This document shows, piece after piece, positions 9,110-17,265 of a stretch of 64,000 bases of DNA; position 1 is the stretch's first letter, and each line of letters begins with the position of its first letter. The notes beneath the pieces are model-generated. The model saw only the letters and a program-made list of their open reading frames with translations, did not search any database and was not told where the DNA came from. Made by a program: the position numbers and the translations under genes. This DNA comes from Tetragenococcus halophilus (GTDB taxonomy: Bacteria > Bacillota > Bacilli > Lactobacillales > Enterococcaceae): positions 1-64,000 of the forward strand of contig NZ_JAKEIT010000013.1 of the NCBI RefSeq assembly GCF_021474685.1, in the 5' to 3' direction.

Positions 9110-9427
9110 TTAATCAATATATTGTTCTAATGTTTGTTGCACTTGTTCTTTTGGATGGAAGCCTACTAATGTTTCAACAACTTCGCCATCTTTTTTAATC
9201 ATTAAAGTAGGAATGCTCATAATTCCAAATTGACTTGGTGTTTCTGGATTCTCGTCGATATCCATTTTATTGAAAGTGACTTTATCGCCAATTTCTTCTG
9301 ACAATTGTTCAATTGCTGGAGATTGCATCTTACAAGGACCACACCAAGTTGCCCAAAAATCAGTTAGCGTTACCCCATTAGCTGTGTCATTTTCAAAAGT
9401 TTGATCTGTTGTTACATCTACAGACAT
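9110..9427 (-). CDS. trxA: Thioredoxin
   Basis: 105-residue dithiol reductant with the canonical active site WCGPC in FWATWCGPCKMQ (cysteines near residues 30 and 33). The cis-proline segment MSIPTLMI follows at the right distance. I chose the ATG at 9427, preceded by AAGGAGG; an upstream start would add ten residues not found in thioredoxins. It is the last gene of the redox cluster, 41 bases after gpx. The thioredoxin reductase that recycles it is encoded in the same cluster. Confidence 0.93.
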   Translation of the reverse strand: MSVDVTTDQTFENDTANGVTLTDFWATWCGPCKMQSPAIEQLSEEIGDKVTFNKMDIDENPETPSQFGIMSIPTLMIKKDGEVVETLVGFHPKEQVQQTLEQYID

Positions 9428-9468
9428 AATAAAAATCCTCCTTATAATAATTCTCATTTTTTAAATAT

Positions 9469-9942
9469 TTACTCTGTTTTTAATGCTTCGATAATATCTT
9501 CTTCCATTTTCTCTGGCTTGGTTTGTGGAGCGTATCCTTTGATCACTTCACCATCTCGCCCCACTAGAAATTTCGTAAAATTCCATTTGATCCTTCCATG
9601 GCCAGCTGCCTCTTTTAAATGGGTAAATAACGGATCTTCTTTACTTCCGTTTACTTCAACTCTTTTGGTCATGGAGAAAGTAACACCATAATGGACTTTA
9701 CAATAATTATCTGTTTCGTCATCACTGTCTAGTTCTTGATGAAATTGGTTTGAAGGCAGGCCTAACACTTCAAACCCTTGTTCCTTATATTTTTGATAGA
9801 AAGATTCAAGTGTTTCAAGTTGAGGCGCAAGTCCACATTTACTAGCAGTATTTACAATGACAACAACTTTGCCTTTGTAATCACTTAATTCAAGCGTTTC
9901 TCCGTTCATTTCTGTTTCTTTGAAATCATAAATTGTTGCCAT
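9469..9942 (-). CDS. Glutathione peroxidase-family thiol peroxidase
   Basis: 157-residue cytosolic peroxidase of the cysteine type. The peroxidatic Cys36 lies in NTASKCGLAPQ. The catalytic Gln is in LPSNQF and the Trp/Asn pair in KWNFTKFLVGRDG, so the full tetrad is present. Bacterial members usually take electrons from thioredoxin rather than glutathione, which fits the neighbouring trxA and trxB. The second Cys in the NYCKVHYGVTF segment may be the resolving residue. The start ATG at 9942 follows a weak AGGGAAG site. It lies 29 bases after the OhrR-like regulator, so peroxide-inducible co-expression is likely. Confidence 0.9.
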   Translation of the reverse strand: MATIYDFKETEMNGETLELSDYKGKVVVIVNTASKCGLAPQLETLESFYQKYKEQGFEVLGLPSNQFHQELDSDDETDNYCKVHYGVTFSMTKRVEVNGSKEDPLFTHLKEAAGHGRIKWNFTKFLVGRDGEVIKGYAPQTKPEKMEEDIIEALKTE

Positions 9943-9971
9943 GGTAAACCACTTCCCTTTCAACAATGTGA

Positions 9972-10436
9972 TTAGACCGTCTCTTGCGTTGTTTGTTCCA
10001 GGTAATTTTTCAAACCGTCCATCAAGTATTTATTATCTTCTAACATCCGATAATACTGATCAGTACTTATTCCAGCTTGTTCATTACATTTCTCAAGACA
10101 ATTTTCGACTGCTGTTTTTTGTTCTCTACCTTTTTCAGTAAGCTGTATCGTCAACTGACGTTGGTCATTTTCAGCCCGACAACGAGTCAACCAACCTGCA
10201 GTTTCGAGTCGTTTTAACAGTGGCGTTAACGTGTTACTTGCCAAATCCAACTCTTTTGCTAAATCACTTAGCGTTTTACAATCTTGCTGCCAAAGAGCTA
10301 ACAATACTATATACTGGGTATAAGTCAAATGGTAAGGTTCTAATGCTTTTTGATAGTATTTAGCAAAAAGCCGATTGACATTGTAAATCGAAAAACAAAG
10401 TTGGTCAGCTAATCTTGTATCTGTCATATCTTTCAT
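9972..10436 (-). CDS. ohrR: OhrR-like MarR-family peroxide-sensing regulator
   Basis: 154-residue winged-helix protein of the MarR family. Its N-terminal segment LADQLCFSIYNVNRLF places Cys14 exactly where OhrR repressors carry their reactive cysteine. LTYTQYIVLLALW and NTLTPLLKRLETAGWLTR (recognition helix and wing start) match OhrR rather than general MarR proteins. Known OhrR proteins repress genes for organic hydroperoxide defence until the cysteine is oxidised. The partner here is the peroxidase gene immediately downstream. AAGGGTGG precedes the ATG by 8 bases. Direct evidence for the target site is lacking. Confidence 0.82.
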   Translation of the reverse strand: MKDMTDTRLADQLCFSIYNVNRLFAKYYQKALEPYHLTYTQYIVLLALWQQDCKTLSDLAKELDLASNTLTPLLKRLETAGWLTRCRAENDQRQLTIQLTEKGREQKTAVENCLEKCNEQAGISTDQYYRMLEDNKYLMDGLKNYLEQTTQETV

Positions 10437-10462
10437 CTAAAGCCACCCTTTGTTCTTATTAT

Positions 10463-11410
10463 TTACACATTTGCTGTTTCAGTCTTAGCTTCTAATTCAG
10501 TAATATATTGATAAGCTTTTTGTCCAGCAATCCCACCATCATTGGTTGCAGTAACTACTTGACGCAATTCTTTCTTACGAATATCACCTACAGCAAAAAT
10601 ACCAGGAATCGTTGTTTCCATATTTTCATTGGTAACAAACCAACCATTTTCATCAGTAATATTCAAAGGTCTAAAGGGTTCACTCATCGGTTCGATACCT
10701 ACATAAATAAAAATACCGCCAGCATCAACAGAAAAAGCTTCACCTGTTTTGTTGTTAATTCCTTTAACACCTGTGACTTTATTGCCATCACCGGTGATTT
10801 CTTGGACATTACTATCCCAAATGAAATCAATTTTATCATTCTTAAATGCACGGTCTTGGATAATTTGTTGTGCTCTTAATTCATCACGACGATGAATAAT
10901 TGTCACTCTATCAACCAAACGTGTGAGGTATTCTCCTTCTTCTACCGCAGAATCGCCGCCACCGATAACCACTACATGTTGATTGCGGAAAAAGGCACCA
11001 TCACAAACAGCGCAATTTGATACGCCGCGACCTCGATATTCCTCTTCACCCGGAACACCTAGATCGCGATAGTTTGAACCTGTCCCGATAATAATCGCTT
11101 TAGTTTCATAATTATCTGCATCAGTTTCAATAGTTTTATAATCACCATGATCAGTTACTGATTTAACCGTTCCATAACCAAAATCAGCACCAAATTGAAT
11201 GGCTGAGTCATACATTTCTTGTGATAAATCAGGTCCTAAAATAGATTTAAAACCAGGATAATTTTCAATTTCAGCTGTATTATTCATTTGTCCGCCATAA
11301 ATCCCCCGATCGAGTAACATGACAGATAAATTTGCTCTTGAAGCATAAAGTGCTGCAGTCATACCCGCAGGTCCTGCTCCGATGATGACTACATCATATT
11401 TTTTTGCCAT
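10463..11410 (-). CDS. trxB: Thioredoxin-disulfide reductase
   Basis: 315-residue NADPH-dependent flavoprotein that reduces thioredoxin. It has the FAD site GAGPAGMTAA, the redox pair Cys133-Ala-Val-Cys136 in NCAVCDGAFF, the NADPH site GGGDSAVEEG, and the C-terminal FAD segment GIFAVGDIR. It is first in a run of four genes on the minus strand (trxB, ohrR-like, gpx, trxA) with gaps of 26, 29 and 41 bases. That makes a self-contained thiol-peroxidase chain from NADPH to peroxide. Confidence 0.95.
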   Translation of the reverse strand: MAKKYDVVIIGAGPAGMTAALYASRANLSVMLLDRGIYGGQMNNTAEIENYPGFKSILGPDLSQEMYDSAIQFGADFGYGTVKSVTDHGDYKTIETDADNYETKAIIIGTGSNYRDLGVPGEEEYRGRGVSNCAVCDGAFFRNQHVVVIGGGDSAVEEGEYLTRLVDRVTIIHRRDELRAQQIIQDRAFKNDKIDFIWDSNVQEITGDGNKVTGVKGINNKTGEAFSVDAGGIFIYVGIEPMSEPFRPLNITDENGWFVTNENMETTIPGIFAVGDIRKKELRQVVTATNDGGIAGQKAYQYITELEAKTETANV

Positions 11411-11436
11411 TTAAACACTTCCTTTATCCCAACATT

Positions 11437-11452
11437 CAATCGCGCACGATTG
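11437..11452. promoter_or_regulatory. Palindrome between trxB promoter and start
   Basis: CAATCG-4 bases-CGATTG is centred in the short 5' leader of trxB, where a repressor would block transcription. It could be the operator for the OhrR-like protein encoded by the next gene. That link is inference. Confidence 0.4.
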
Positions 11453-11463
11453 ATTCTGTTTCT

Positions 11464-11492
11464 ATACTAAACTTATTCTATAATTTTCGCAA
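11464..11492 (-). promoter_or_regulatory. Probable trxB promoter
   Basis: On the minus strand TTGCGA (11487-11492) and TAGTAT (11464-11469) are 17 bases apart, about 55 bases upstream of the trxB start codon. Confidence 0.5.
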
Positions 11493-11534
11493 TTATTTTG
11501 TTTAACTTTCATTACAATAAACCAATCCTAACAT

Positions 11535-12467
11535 TTATCGAACGATTTGTACTTCCAAAGCTTCTGAAAAATGTAATTGTCCATCTTTGGTAATCACCAA
11601 ACCGTCTAATTCATCCGATTGATTTAAAATATCAATAATTTCATCTGGCTGTTTACCAAACAAACGTGTCGTCCAAATCTCGCCATCTACTGATTTATCG
11701 GAAACGATCGTCACACTCGCTAAATTTGTTTCCAGTGGAAATCCTGTTTCTTGATCAAAAATATGATGGAAAGTTTGTCCATTGATTGTATTCATCCGTT
11801 CATAAATCCCTGAGGTAACTACTGACTTATCTTTTACCTTAACAACTGCTTTTAGTTCTCCTCTTTTTGAGAATGGACTTTGAATACCGATACGCCAACA
11901 ACCATCTTCATGTTTTGGGGCAGGTCCATAAGTCAGCACATTCCCGCCCAGGTCAATTAAAGCCGAATGTACACCATTTTCTTTAAAGAAAGTTAACAGT
12001 TTATCCGCAAAATAGCCTTTAGCAATAGCGCCCAAATCTAAAGACATTCCTTTTTTCTCTAAAAAAATGGTCTTAGCCTCTTCATTTATATAAATATTTT
12101 GCGGATCAATTCGTTGTAATAATAACTGAACCATCTGATCTGACGGACGGTTGGCATTATCAAAACCGATACGCCAAGCTTGAATCAACGGTCCAATAGC
12201 AATATTTAAAAAACTATCTTTGGGCAAACTATGTTTTTTTCCTAATTGGATCAATTCAAATAATTCATCATCAGCCTTTACAGGTGCTACACCTGCTTGG
12301 TGATTGATTATCATTAATTCTGAAGCATCATCATTTGCGCTAAAACGTCTTTCATAATCAATTAGACGATCCTCAGCTTCTGGTAATAGTTCCTCTGCTT
12401 GTTCATGTTGAACCCATAATTTAATGACTGTTCCCATCAAGTAACAGGTACGTCTTTCTTCATTCAT
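11535..12467 (-). CDS. apbE: FAD:protein FMN transferase (ApbE family)
   Basis: 310-residue flavin transferase, which attaches FMN from FAD to a Thr/Ser on target proteins such as flavin reductase subunits. The family motif GMSLDLGAIAKGYFADKL (near residues 174-191) and the HHIFDQETGFP segment with its metal/flavin residues are present. No lipobox or signal peptide is seen, so the protein looks cytosolic rather than a surface lipoprotein. Its first codons overlap the end of the upstream glycosylase gene by 8 bases. No FMN-acceptor protein gene is visible near by. Confidence 0.87.
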   Translation of the reverse strand: MNEERRTCYLMGTVIKLWVQHEQAEELLPEAEDRLIDYERRFSANDDASELMIINHQAGVAPVKADDELFELIQLGKKHSLPKDSFLNIAIGPLIQAWRIGFDNANRPSDQMVQLLLQRIDPQNIYINEEAKTIFLEKKGMSLDLGAIAKGYFADKLLTFFKENGVHSALIDLGGNVLTYGPAPKHEDGCWRIGIQSPFSKRGELKAVVKVKDKSVVTSGIYERMNTINGQTFHHIFDQETGFPLETNLASVTIVSDKSVDGEIWTTRLFGKQPDEIIDILNQSDELDGLVITKDGQLHFSEALEVQIVR

Positions 12468-13131
12468 AAGCTCCCTGCTTTCTTTTTGTTAAAATTAATC
12501 GATAACCGTCTAAAAAACTCGTCGCAAATGTCGGCTGGTTTTTCACATAGATTTTTCCAAATTCATCAAGTAAGCCATGAAATTCTTGCGCTTGTTCTAA
12601 GGTAAAATCGTCTAATACTGGTACAAGTTTTTTTAAAGAGCGATAATTTTTGATTCCTTCCACCTGCAAAAAAGTAAACAACTTTTGTGTATATTTATCC
12701 GCTACAAATACTTTTTCATCAAAGACGTAAAGCAGTAATACGTCCGCAGTTTCCTCGCCAATCCCATGTAGAGACAGTAATTGTTGACATAACTTCCCTT
12801 GATAAGCTTTTTTTATTTTTTCTAAGTCAAAGCTATATTCCCGCAACCACTGAAATACGTCCATAATCGCTTTACTTTTATTTTTATAAAATCCACTAGG
12901 CCGAATCAAATTGATCAATTGTTCATTGCTTAACTGACTCACTTTTTCAGGTATATAAGCCGTTTTTTCTTTAATATTAGCTAATGACTTTTCTACATTT
13001 TTCCAATTTGTATTTTGAACTAAAATGGCGCCTAAAATAATTTCAAACTTACTATCTGCTGGCCACCATCCTTGTGGTCCCATGACAGCCAACATTTTTT
13101 GATACAATTGATATAATGTTAGATACTGCAT
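12460..13131 (-). CDS. Endonuclease III-like DNA glycosylase (MagIII-type HhH-GPD)
   Basis: 223-residue helix-hairpin-helix glycosylase. The segment FEIILGAILVQNTNWKNV and the hairpin LHGIGEETADVLLLY followed by FVADKYTQKLF give the HhH-GPD fold with its catalytic Asp. The lysine used by true endonuclease III for beta-elimination (the K of GxGRKTA) is Glu here, and the C-terminal four-cysteine iron-sulfur cluster is absent. That combination is known from MagIII-type 3-methyladenine glycosylases, so a monofunctional base-excision enzyme is more likely than an AP-lyase. It overlaps apbE, though no functional link is apparent. Confidence 0.8.
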   Translation of the reverse strand: MQYLTLYQLYQKMLAVMGPQGWWPADSKFEIILGAILVQNTNWKNVEKSLANIKEKTAYIPEKVSQLSNEQLINLIRPSGFYKNKSKAIMDVFQWLREYSFDLEKIKKAYQGKLCQQLLSLHGIGEETADVLLLYVFDEKVFVADKYTQKLFTFLQVEGIKNYRSLKKLVPVLDDFTLEQAQEFHGLLDEFGKIYVKNQPTFATSFLDGYRLILTKRKQGAYE

Positions 13132-13201
13132 ATTTACTTCTCTTTCCTATTTTATGCTATCTATTTTAACATAAATACTTTCTAAGATTGACCGCTTATT
13201 C

Positions 13202-13250
13202 ATAAAAAAAACAGACCAAAGAACACAACAAAGTCTTCAGTCTGCAAAAG
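13202..13250 (-). terminator. Terminator of the AtuA/DUF4387 pair
   Basis: On the minus strand CAGAC..AAGA pairs with TCTTTGGTCTG and is followed by eight T, about 10 bases after the DUF4387 stop. Confidence 0.7.
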
Positions 13251-13258
13251 TACAATTT

Positions 13259-13576
13259 TTAACTTTCCGGTATTTCAAGTGCTAAAAGGTTAGCATATTG
13301 TTGTGAGCCGTGCATATCACTTTCTCCAACTGATCCTTGTGGCCAAGGGCGTGGGATCGTGATTTTAATTCCTCGAGCTGCTTTTATCTGTTCAAAAGAA
13401 ATAATATCATTTACATTTATTTGGTATAATTTAGCAAAACTTTCTTTGGTTAAAACGTCACTGCTTACAAAATATTCATAGTCTTCTAAACTAGCAAAAA
13501 GAATATCAAAGGTTAACTCAAAAGGACCTGAATTTTTACTACGGATAACACGAGCATAATCTTGTAATTTTATCAT
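13259..13576 (-). CDS. DUF4387-family protein, partner of AtuA-like protein
   Basis: 105-residue protein. The opening DYARVIRSKNSGPFELTFD and the later ITIPRPWPQGS are what I recall as the hallmark of the DUF4387 family, which is usually encoded next to, or fused with, AtuA-type proteins. Its ATG overlaps the upstream stop (ATGA), so translation is coupled. GGAGG lies just upstream. There is no membrane segment or signal. Biochemical function is unknown. Confidence 0.75.
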   Translation of the reverse strand: MIKLQDYARVIRSKNSGPFELTFDILFASLEDYEYFVSSDVLTKESFAKLYQINVNDIISFEQIKAARGIKITIPRPWPQGSVGESDMHGSQQYANLLALEIPES

Positions 13577-14934
13577 TTTCCCACCTCCTGCATTCTTACT
13601 GGAAATTGTCCTACTGGATCATCAATTTCTAATAGATGATAAACATTGAATCGGCAAACTTTTCCTAATGGAATTTCTAAAGGTGTAAATGGCATCCCGA
13701 TATTTCCAGAGGTTGCAACTCGTCCAGGATAGCCATAATGTAGCAATGTTGTGCGGATACGATTCACCACTAGTTGCGCCATCTCTTGTGTTGGAGAAGC
13801 GACTTCTGCAATAACACACATTTCGTGACCAACATCTTCACCTAAACTTTCTAAATTTTTCATCGTTGCATTTTTTCCATAGGGATGGAAAATGATTTGT
13901 GATTGTGCACATTCTTCTGCTAATTCTTTTTCTGTTTGATTTTTGACATAATCTAATGCTTCATCTATCTGTGAAATTAATATAGGATCGCGCAGTCCCA
14001 TGACTGTAATCGAACGATAACCAACAACTTTAGCTCCTTCTAGTTTAACTCTATACTGATTATCCTTGATAAAACGACTTCCAGAGACTCGAGTAATACG
14101 ATCTGTTTTAGCATTAAATTCACACTCTTCTAAATTTAACACGCCACCCGGGCCGGGTAAGTTCAGAGCGCTACTTTTTTCATACATCGTATGTGCCGCC
14201 ACGGTATGTGGCATCGCTTTAGCATCCAGATCCATGGGTTCAATTAAAAAGTGGTCAGAACGCAAAGTACCTAAGACTGTTTTACCTGCTGGCACACAAC
14301 AAATTGCTCCACATTCGATAATTTTTCCCATATGCCAAGCTAATGCTGGATCAAAACCATAATACATCCCTAAAGCAGCGGTTGGTGATGGATCATAAGT
14401 ACGACCTGCGATAATCACATCCGGTTTGTTTTCTGCTTGTAATAAAGCTAGATAAGGCTCTGCGCCCATCTGTGCGGTGATCACTGTTGTTTGTTCTATT
14501 TCTTCCAAAGTTAATTCGGGCACATTTTGCATAGCCGTTATTTTCTCATCATTTAAAGCGCTAGCAATTTCGGTTTTAGGAATATCACTATAAATTCTTG
14601 CAACACTTGTTGACAAATTTTGTTCTTTTGCAATTTGTTCGACAATTTCGGCGAACAAATCAACATGTTGATTGCTACCATCGCCTCCTGCTGAACTTAC
14701 AATTAAAGGTATCCCTGCTTTTTTAGCTGCTGGCACTAAAATAGAAAGCTCCTTATAATAAGCAGACTCAGGACAAGTCATTTCCCCTAAAGCTAGTTTT
14801 TGTGGACCGGAATCAGTAGAACCTGCATCAACAACAATACCATGAGGCTGCCTTTTCATTCCTCGCTCAAAATCTTCTAATGAAAATCCATAACCTAACA
14901 TCCCATTAGAAACCATTATACGTAATTCATCCAT
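13573..14934 (-). CDS. AtuA-like protein (acyclic terpene utilisation family, DUF1446)
   Basis: 453-residue protein with the DUF1446 signature: VVDAGSTDSGPQKLALG near the start, SSAGGDGSN near residues 80-88, and the glycine-rich IIAGRTYDPSPTAALGMYYGFDP in the middle. AtuA is required for citronellol/geraniol breakdown in Pseudomonas, but its reaction is not established. Homologues in gut and lactic bacteria stand without the acyl-CoA carboxylase genes of that pathway, as here. GGAGGT precedes the ATG. It is coupled to the DUF4387 gene. It probably works on a hydroxy-acid or CoA-linked substrate, but I cannot name one. Confidence 0.8.
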   Translation of the reverse strand: MDELRIMVSNGMLGYGFSLEDFERGMKRQPHGIVVDAGSTDSGPQKLALGEMTCPESAYYKELSILVPAAKKAGIPLIVSSAGGDGSNQHVDLFAEIVEQIAKEQNLSTSVARIYSDIPKTEIASALNDEKITAMQNVPELTLEEIEQTTVITAQMGAEPYLALLQAENKPDVIIAGRTYDPSPTAALGMYYGFDPALAWHMGKIIECGAICCVPAGKTVLGTLRSDHFLIEPMDLDAKAMPHTVAAHTMYEKSSALNLPGPGGVLNLEECEFNAKTDRITRVSGSRFIKDNQYRVKLEGAKVVGYRSITVMGLRDPILISQIDEALDYVKNQTEKELAEECAQSQIIFHPYGKNATMKNLESLGEDVGHEMCVIAEVASPTQEMAQLVVNRIRTTLLHYGYPGRVATSGNIGMPFTPLEIPLGKVCRFNVYHLLEIDDPVGQFPVRMQEVGK

Positions 14935-15067
14935 CCTATCTTTTACCTCCCTTTCATATATGACTCATAATTATTGTATACTCAAATAGAATAAACGTCT
15001 AACGTATTTTTTAATCGTTTATTTTGAATCTTGATAGAAAATTGAATGACTGTCCTGTCTTTCATAA

Positions 15068-15212
15068 TTATTGGAGGCAACTCCTTTTATATCGCGCCAA
15101 TAACTTTGCAGATTGGTGGCACTTCGCTCGACTTCCCTCCAATATTTTACAGATTGGTGATACTTCGCTCGACTTCCCTCCAATATTTTATAGATTGGTG
15201 GCACTTCGCTCG
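15068..15212. repeat. Tandem 41-bp repeats upstream of uvrC
   Basis: Two units of 41 bp (15109-15149 and 15150-15190) are identical except for two bases. They are followed by a partial third unit (15191-15212) and preceded by a degenerate unit (15068-15108). Each unit starts with GATTGGTGG and ends with CCTCCAATATTTTA, so ATTGG..CCAAT can pair inside the unit. A period of 41 is not a multiple of three, which argues against protein coding. This fills most of the 436-base gap 14935-15370. Confidence 0.85.
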
Positions 15213-15282
15213 GTTTTCAATAACCTTCCTTGTTGAGTCTAGGTTTAAATCTGCTATTGAAAAAGCTTAGCAGACAGAATTA

Positions 15283-15310
15283 TTGAATTTTTCACAAATT
15301 CTGCTATAAT
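15283..15310 (+). promoter_or_regulatory. uvrC promoter
   Basis: TTGAAT (15283-15288), 16-base spacer, perfect TATAAT (15305-15310), 60 bases before the uvrC start. Confidence 0.7.
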
Positions 15311-15370
15311 GAACACAAGTTCTCAATAGCTGTTTGGACGTTTCCTGCACAATATTTGAGAGCTATTTTT

Positions 15371-17176
15371 ATGAAGATAAATAAGGTGATCAAAACGAAT
15401 CAAAAAATAAAAAACAAATTAGCCTTACTTCCTGATCAACCTGGTTGCTATATTATGAAAGATCAAACAGGGACGATCATATACATCGGCAAAGCCAAAA
15501 TCTTAAAAAATCGTGTACGTTCTTATTTTACTGGCGGTCACGATACAAAAACTGAACACCTAGTAAGCGAGATTGCTGATTTTGAATACATTGTTACTGA
15601 ATCAAATATTGAAGCACTGTTATTAGAAAATAATTTAATTAAAGAAAACTTGCCTCGTTACAATATCATGTTGAAAGATGACAAAACTTATCCTTTCATC
15701 AAAATTACCAATGAGAAATATCCGCGACTTTTGATTACTCGTAAAGTATTAAAAGATGGGGCAGAGTATTTCGGTCCTTATCCTGATATAGGTGCTGCTA
15801 ATGAAACCAAAAAGATCTTAGACCGTATTTTTCCTTTACGTAAATGTGGACCTCATCAAAAAACGCCTTGTTTGTATTACCATCTAGGACAATGTTTGTG
15901 TCCATATGCTTTTGATGTTGACCCAGCGGTTTATAAAGGTATTGTAAAAGAAATCAAACACTTTTTTAACGGCGGTTATAAAGATGTTCAAACAGCATTA
16001 AAGGGACAAATGGATGAGGCTGCTGAAAATATGGAATTTGAGAAAGCGGCAGAACTACGTGATCAGATCAATTCCATCGATACGATTATGACTCGCCAAA
16101 AAATGACCTCTACTGATTTAAAAGATAAAGATGTCTTTGGCTATACAGTAGATAAAGGTTGGATGTGTGTCCAAGCATTCTTTATCCGACAAGGAAGAAT
16201 GATTCAACGCGATGCATCAATTTTTCCGTTTTATAAAGAAGAAACAGATGATTTCTTGACATTTATCGGTCAATTTTATCAAAAAAATGAACACTTTATT
16301 CCCAAAGAGATCTTAATTCCAAATGATATTGATAAAACAGCGGCAGAAGCATTATTAGATACGAAAATTTTACAACCACAACGTGGCCAAAAGAAAAAAT
16401 TAGTTGAATTAGCGAATAAAAATGCGCAGGTTGGCTTGCAAGAAAAATTTGATTTGATCGAACGAGCACAAGAACGGACAGTAGGTGCTGTTGAAAGATT
16501 AGGACAAGCACTTAATATTCCTACTCCTATACGTATTGAAGCCTTTGATAATTCAAATACTATGGGAACAAATCCAGTTTCTGCGATGGTCGCTTTTGTG
16601 GATGGTAAACCTGCAAAAAAAGATTATCGTAAATACAAAATTAAGACGGTCGAAGGACCGGATGATTATGCTTCGATGCGTGAAGTGATTTATCGTCGTT
16701 ACTCGCGCGTACTAAAAGAAGAAGGTATTCTACCTGATTTAATTTTAATTGATGGCGGTAAAGGGCAAGTAGATGCGGCCAAAGAAGTATTAGAAAATCA
16801 ACTGGGTGTAGATATTCCTGTCGCAGGTTTGGCTAAAGATGATAAACACAAAACTAGTGAACTATTGTTTGGAGAAGAGCTGACTCCTGTGCCTCTTGAT
16901 CGTAGCTCTACTGAATTTTTCTTGCTGCAACGGATTCAGGATGAAGTACACCGTTTCGTTATAAATTTTCACCGTCAACTACGAAGCAAAAACAGTTTCT
17001 CTTCAAAATTAGATGAAGTTACAGGACTAGGGCCAAAACGAAAGAAAAAATTGCTGAAAAAATTTAAGTCCTTAAAAGGAATCCAACAAGCATCCCTTGA
17101 AGACTTACAAGAAGCAGGAATTCCTAAAAAAGTGGCTGAAACAGTTATGAAAGAATTGGCACCTGTAAAAAAATAA
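15371..17176 (+). CDS. uvrC: Excinuclease ABC subunit C
   Basis: 601-residue nuclease that makes both incisions around DNA lesions bound by UvrAB. The GIY-YIG domain is at the N-terminus ([26 protein letters not shown]), followed by the UvrB-contact UVR motif (about residues 200-235, [20 protein letters not shown]), the RNase H-like endonuclease domain ([31 protein letters not shown]) and C-terminal helix-hairpin-helix motifs ([16 protein letters not shown]). I start at ATG 15371; a TTG at 15356 and a GTG at 15386 are alternatives, and none has a strong ribosome site. It is monocistronic, with its own promoter and terminator. Confidence 0.95.
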   Translation: MKINKVIKTNQKIKNKLALLPDQPGCYIMKDQTGTIIYIGKAKILKNRVRSYFTGGHDTKTEHLVSEIADFEYIVTESNIEALLLENNLIKENLPRYNIMLKDDKTYPFIKITNEKYPRLLITRKVLKDGAEYFGPYPDIGAANETKKILDRIFPLRKCGPHQKTPCLYYHLGQCLCPYAFDVDPAVYKGIVKEIKHFFNGGYKDVQTALKGQMDEAAENMEFEKAAELRDQINSIDTIMTRQKMTSTDLKDKDVFGYTVDKGWMCVQAFFIRQGRMIQRDASIFPFYKEETDDFLTFIGQFYQKNEHFIPKEILIPNDIDKTAAEALLDTKILQPQRGQKKKLVELANKNAQVGLQEKFDLIERAQERTVGAVERLGQALNIPTPIRIEAFDNSNTMGTNPVSAMVAFVDGKPAKKDYRKYKIKTVEGPDDYASMREVIYRRYSRVLKEEGILPDLILIDGGKGQVDAAKEVLENQLGVDIPVAGLAKDDKHKTSELLFGEELTPVPLDRSSTEFFLLQRIQDEVHRFVINFHRQLRSKNSFSSKLDEVTGLGPKRKKKLLKKFKSLKGIQQASLEDLQEAGIPKKVAETVMKELAPVKK

Positions 17177-17240
17177 AAAAAGGTCACGAAGTTTGTATCT
17201 CGTTTAAAAGTAATACAAACTTTATCGCGATCTTTTTTTA
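17173..17240. terminator. Terminator after uvrC
   Basis: A long imperfect stem (AAAGGTCACGAAGTTTGTA with TACAAACTTTATCGCGATCTTT) is followed by a T run. It overlaps the uvrC stop and can also serve the transporter gene on the other strand. Confidence 0.8.
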
Positions 17241-17265
17241 GTAGTTTTACCTTATAAACACGCAA

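Noticed and set aside
15019-15204. Open frames on both strands over the repeats upstream of uvrC
   Set aside because: They arise from the repeat sequence; the 41-bp period shifts frame at each unit, so a conserved protein is not possible.
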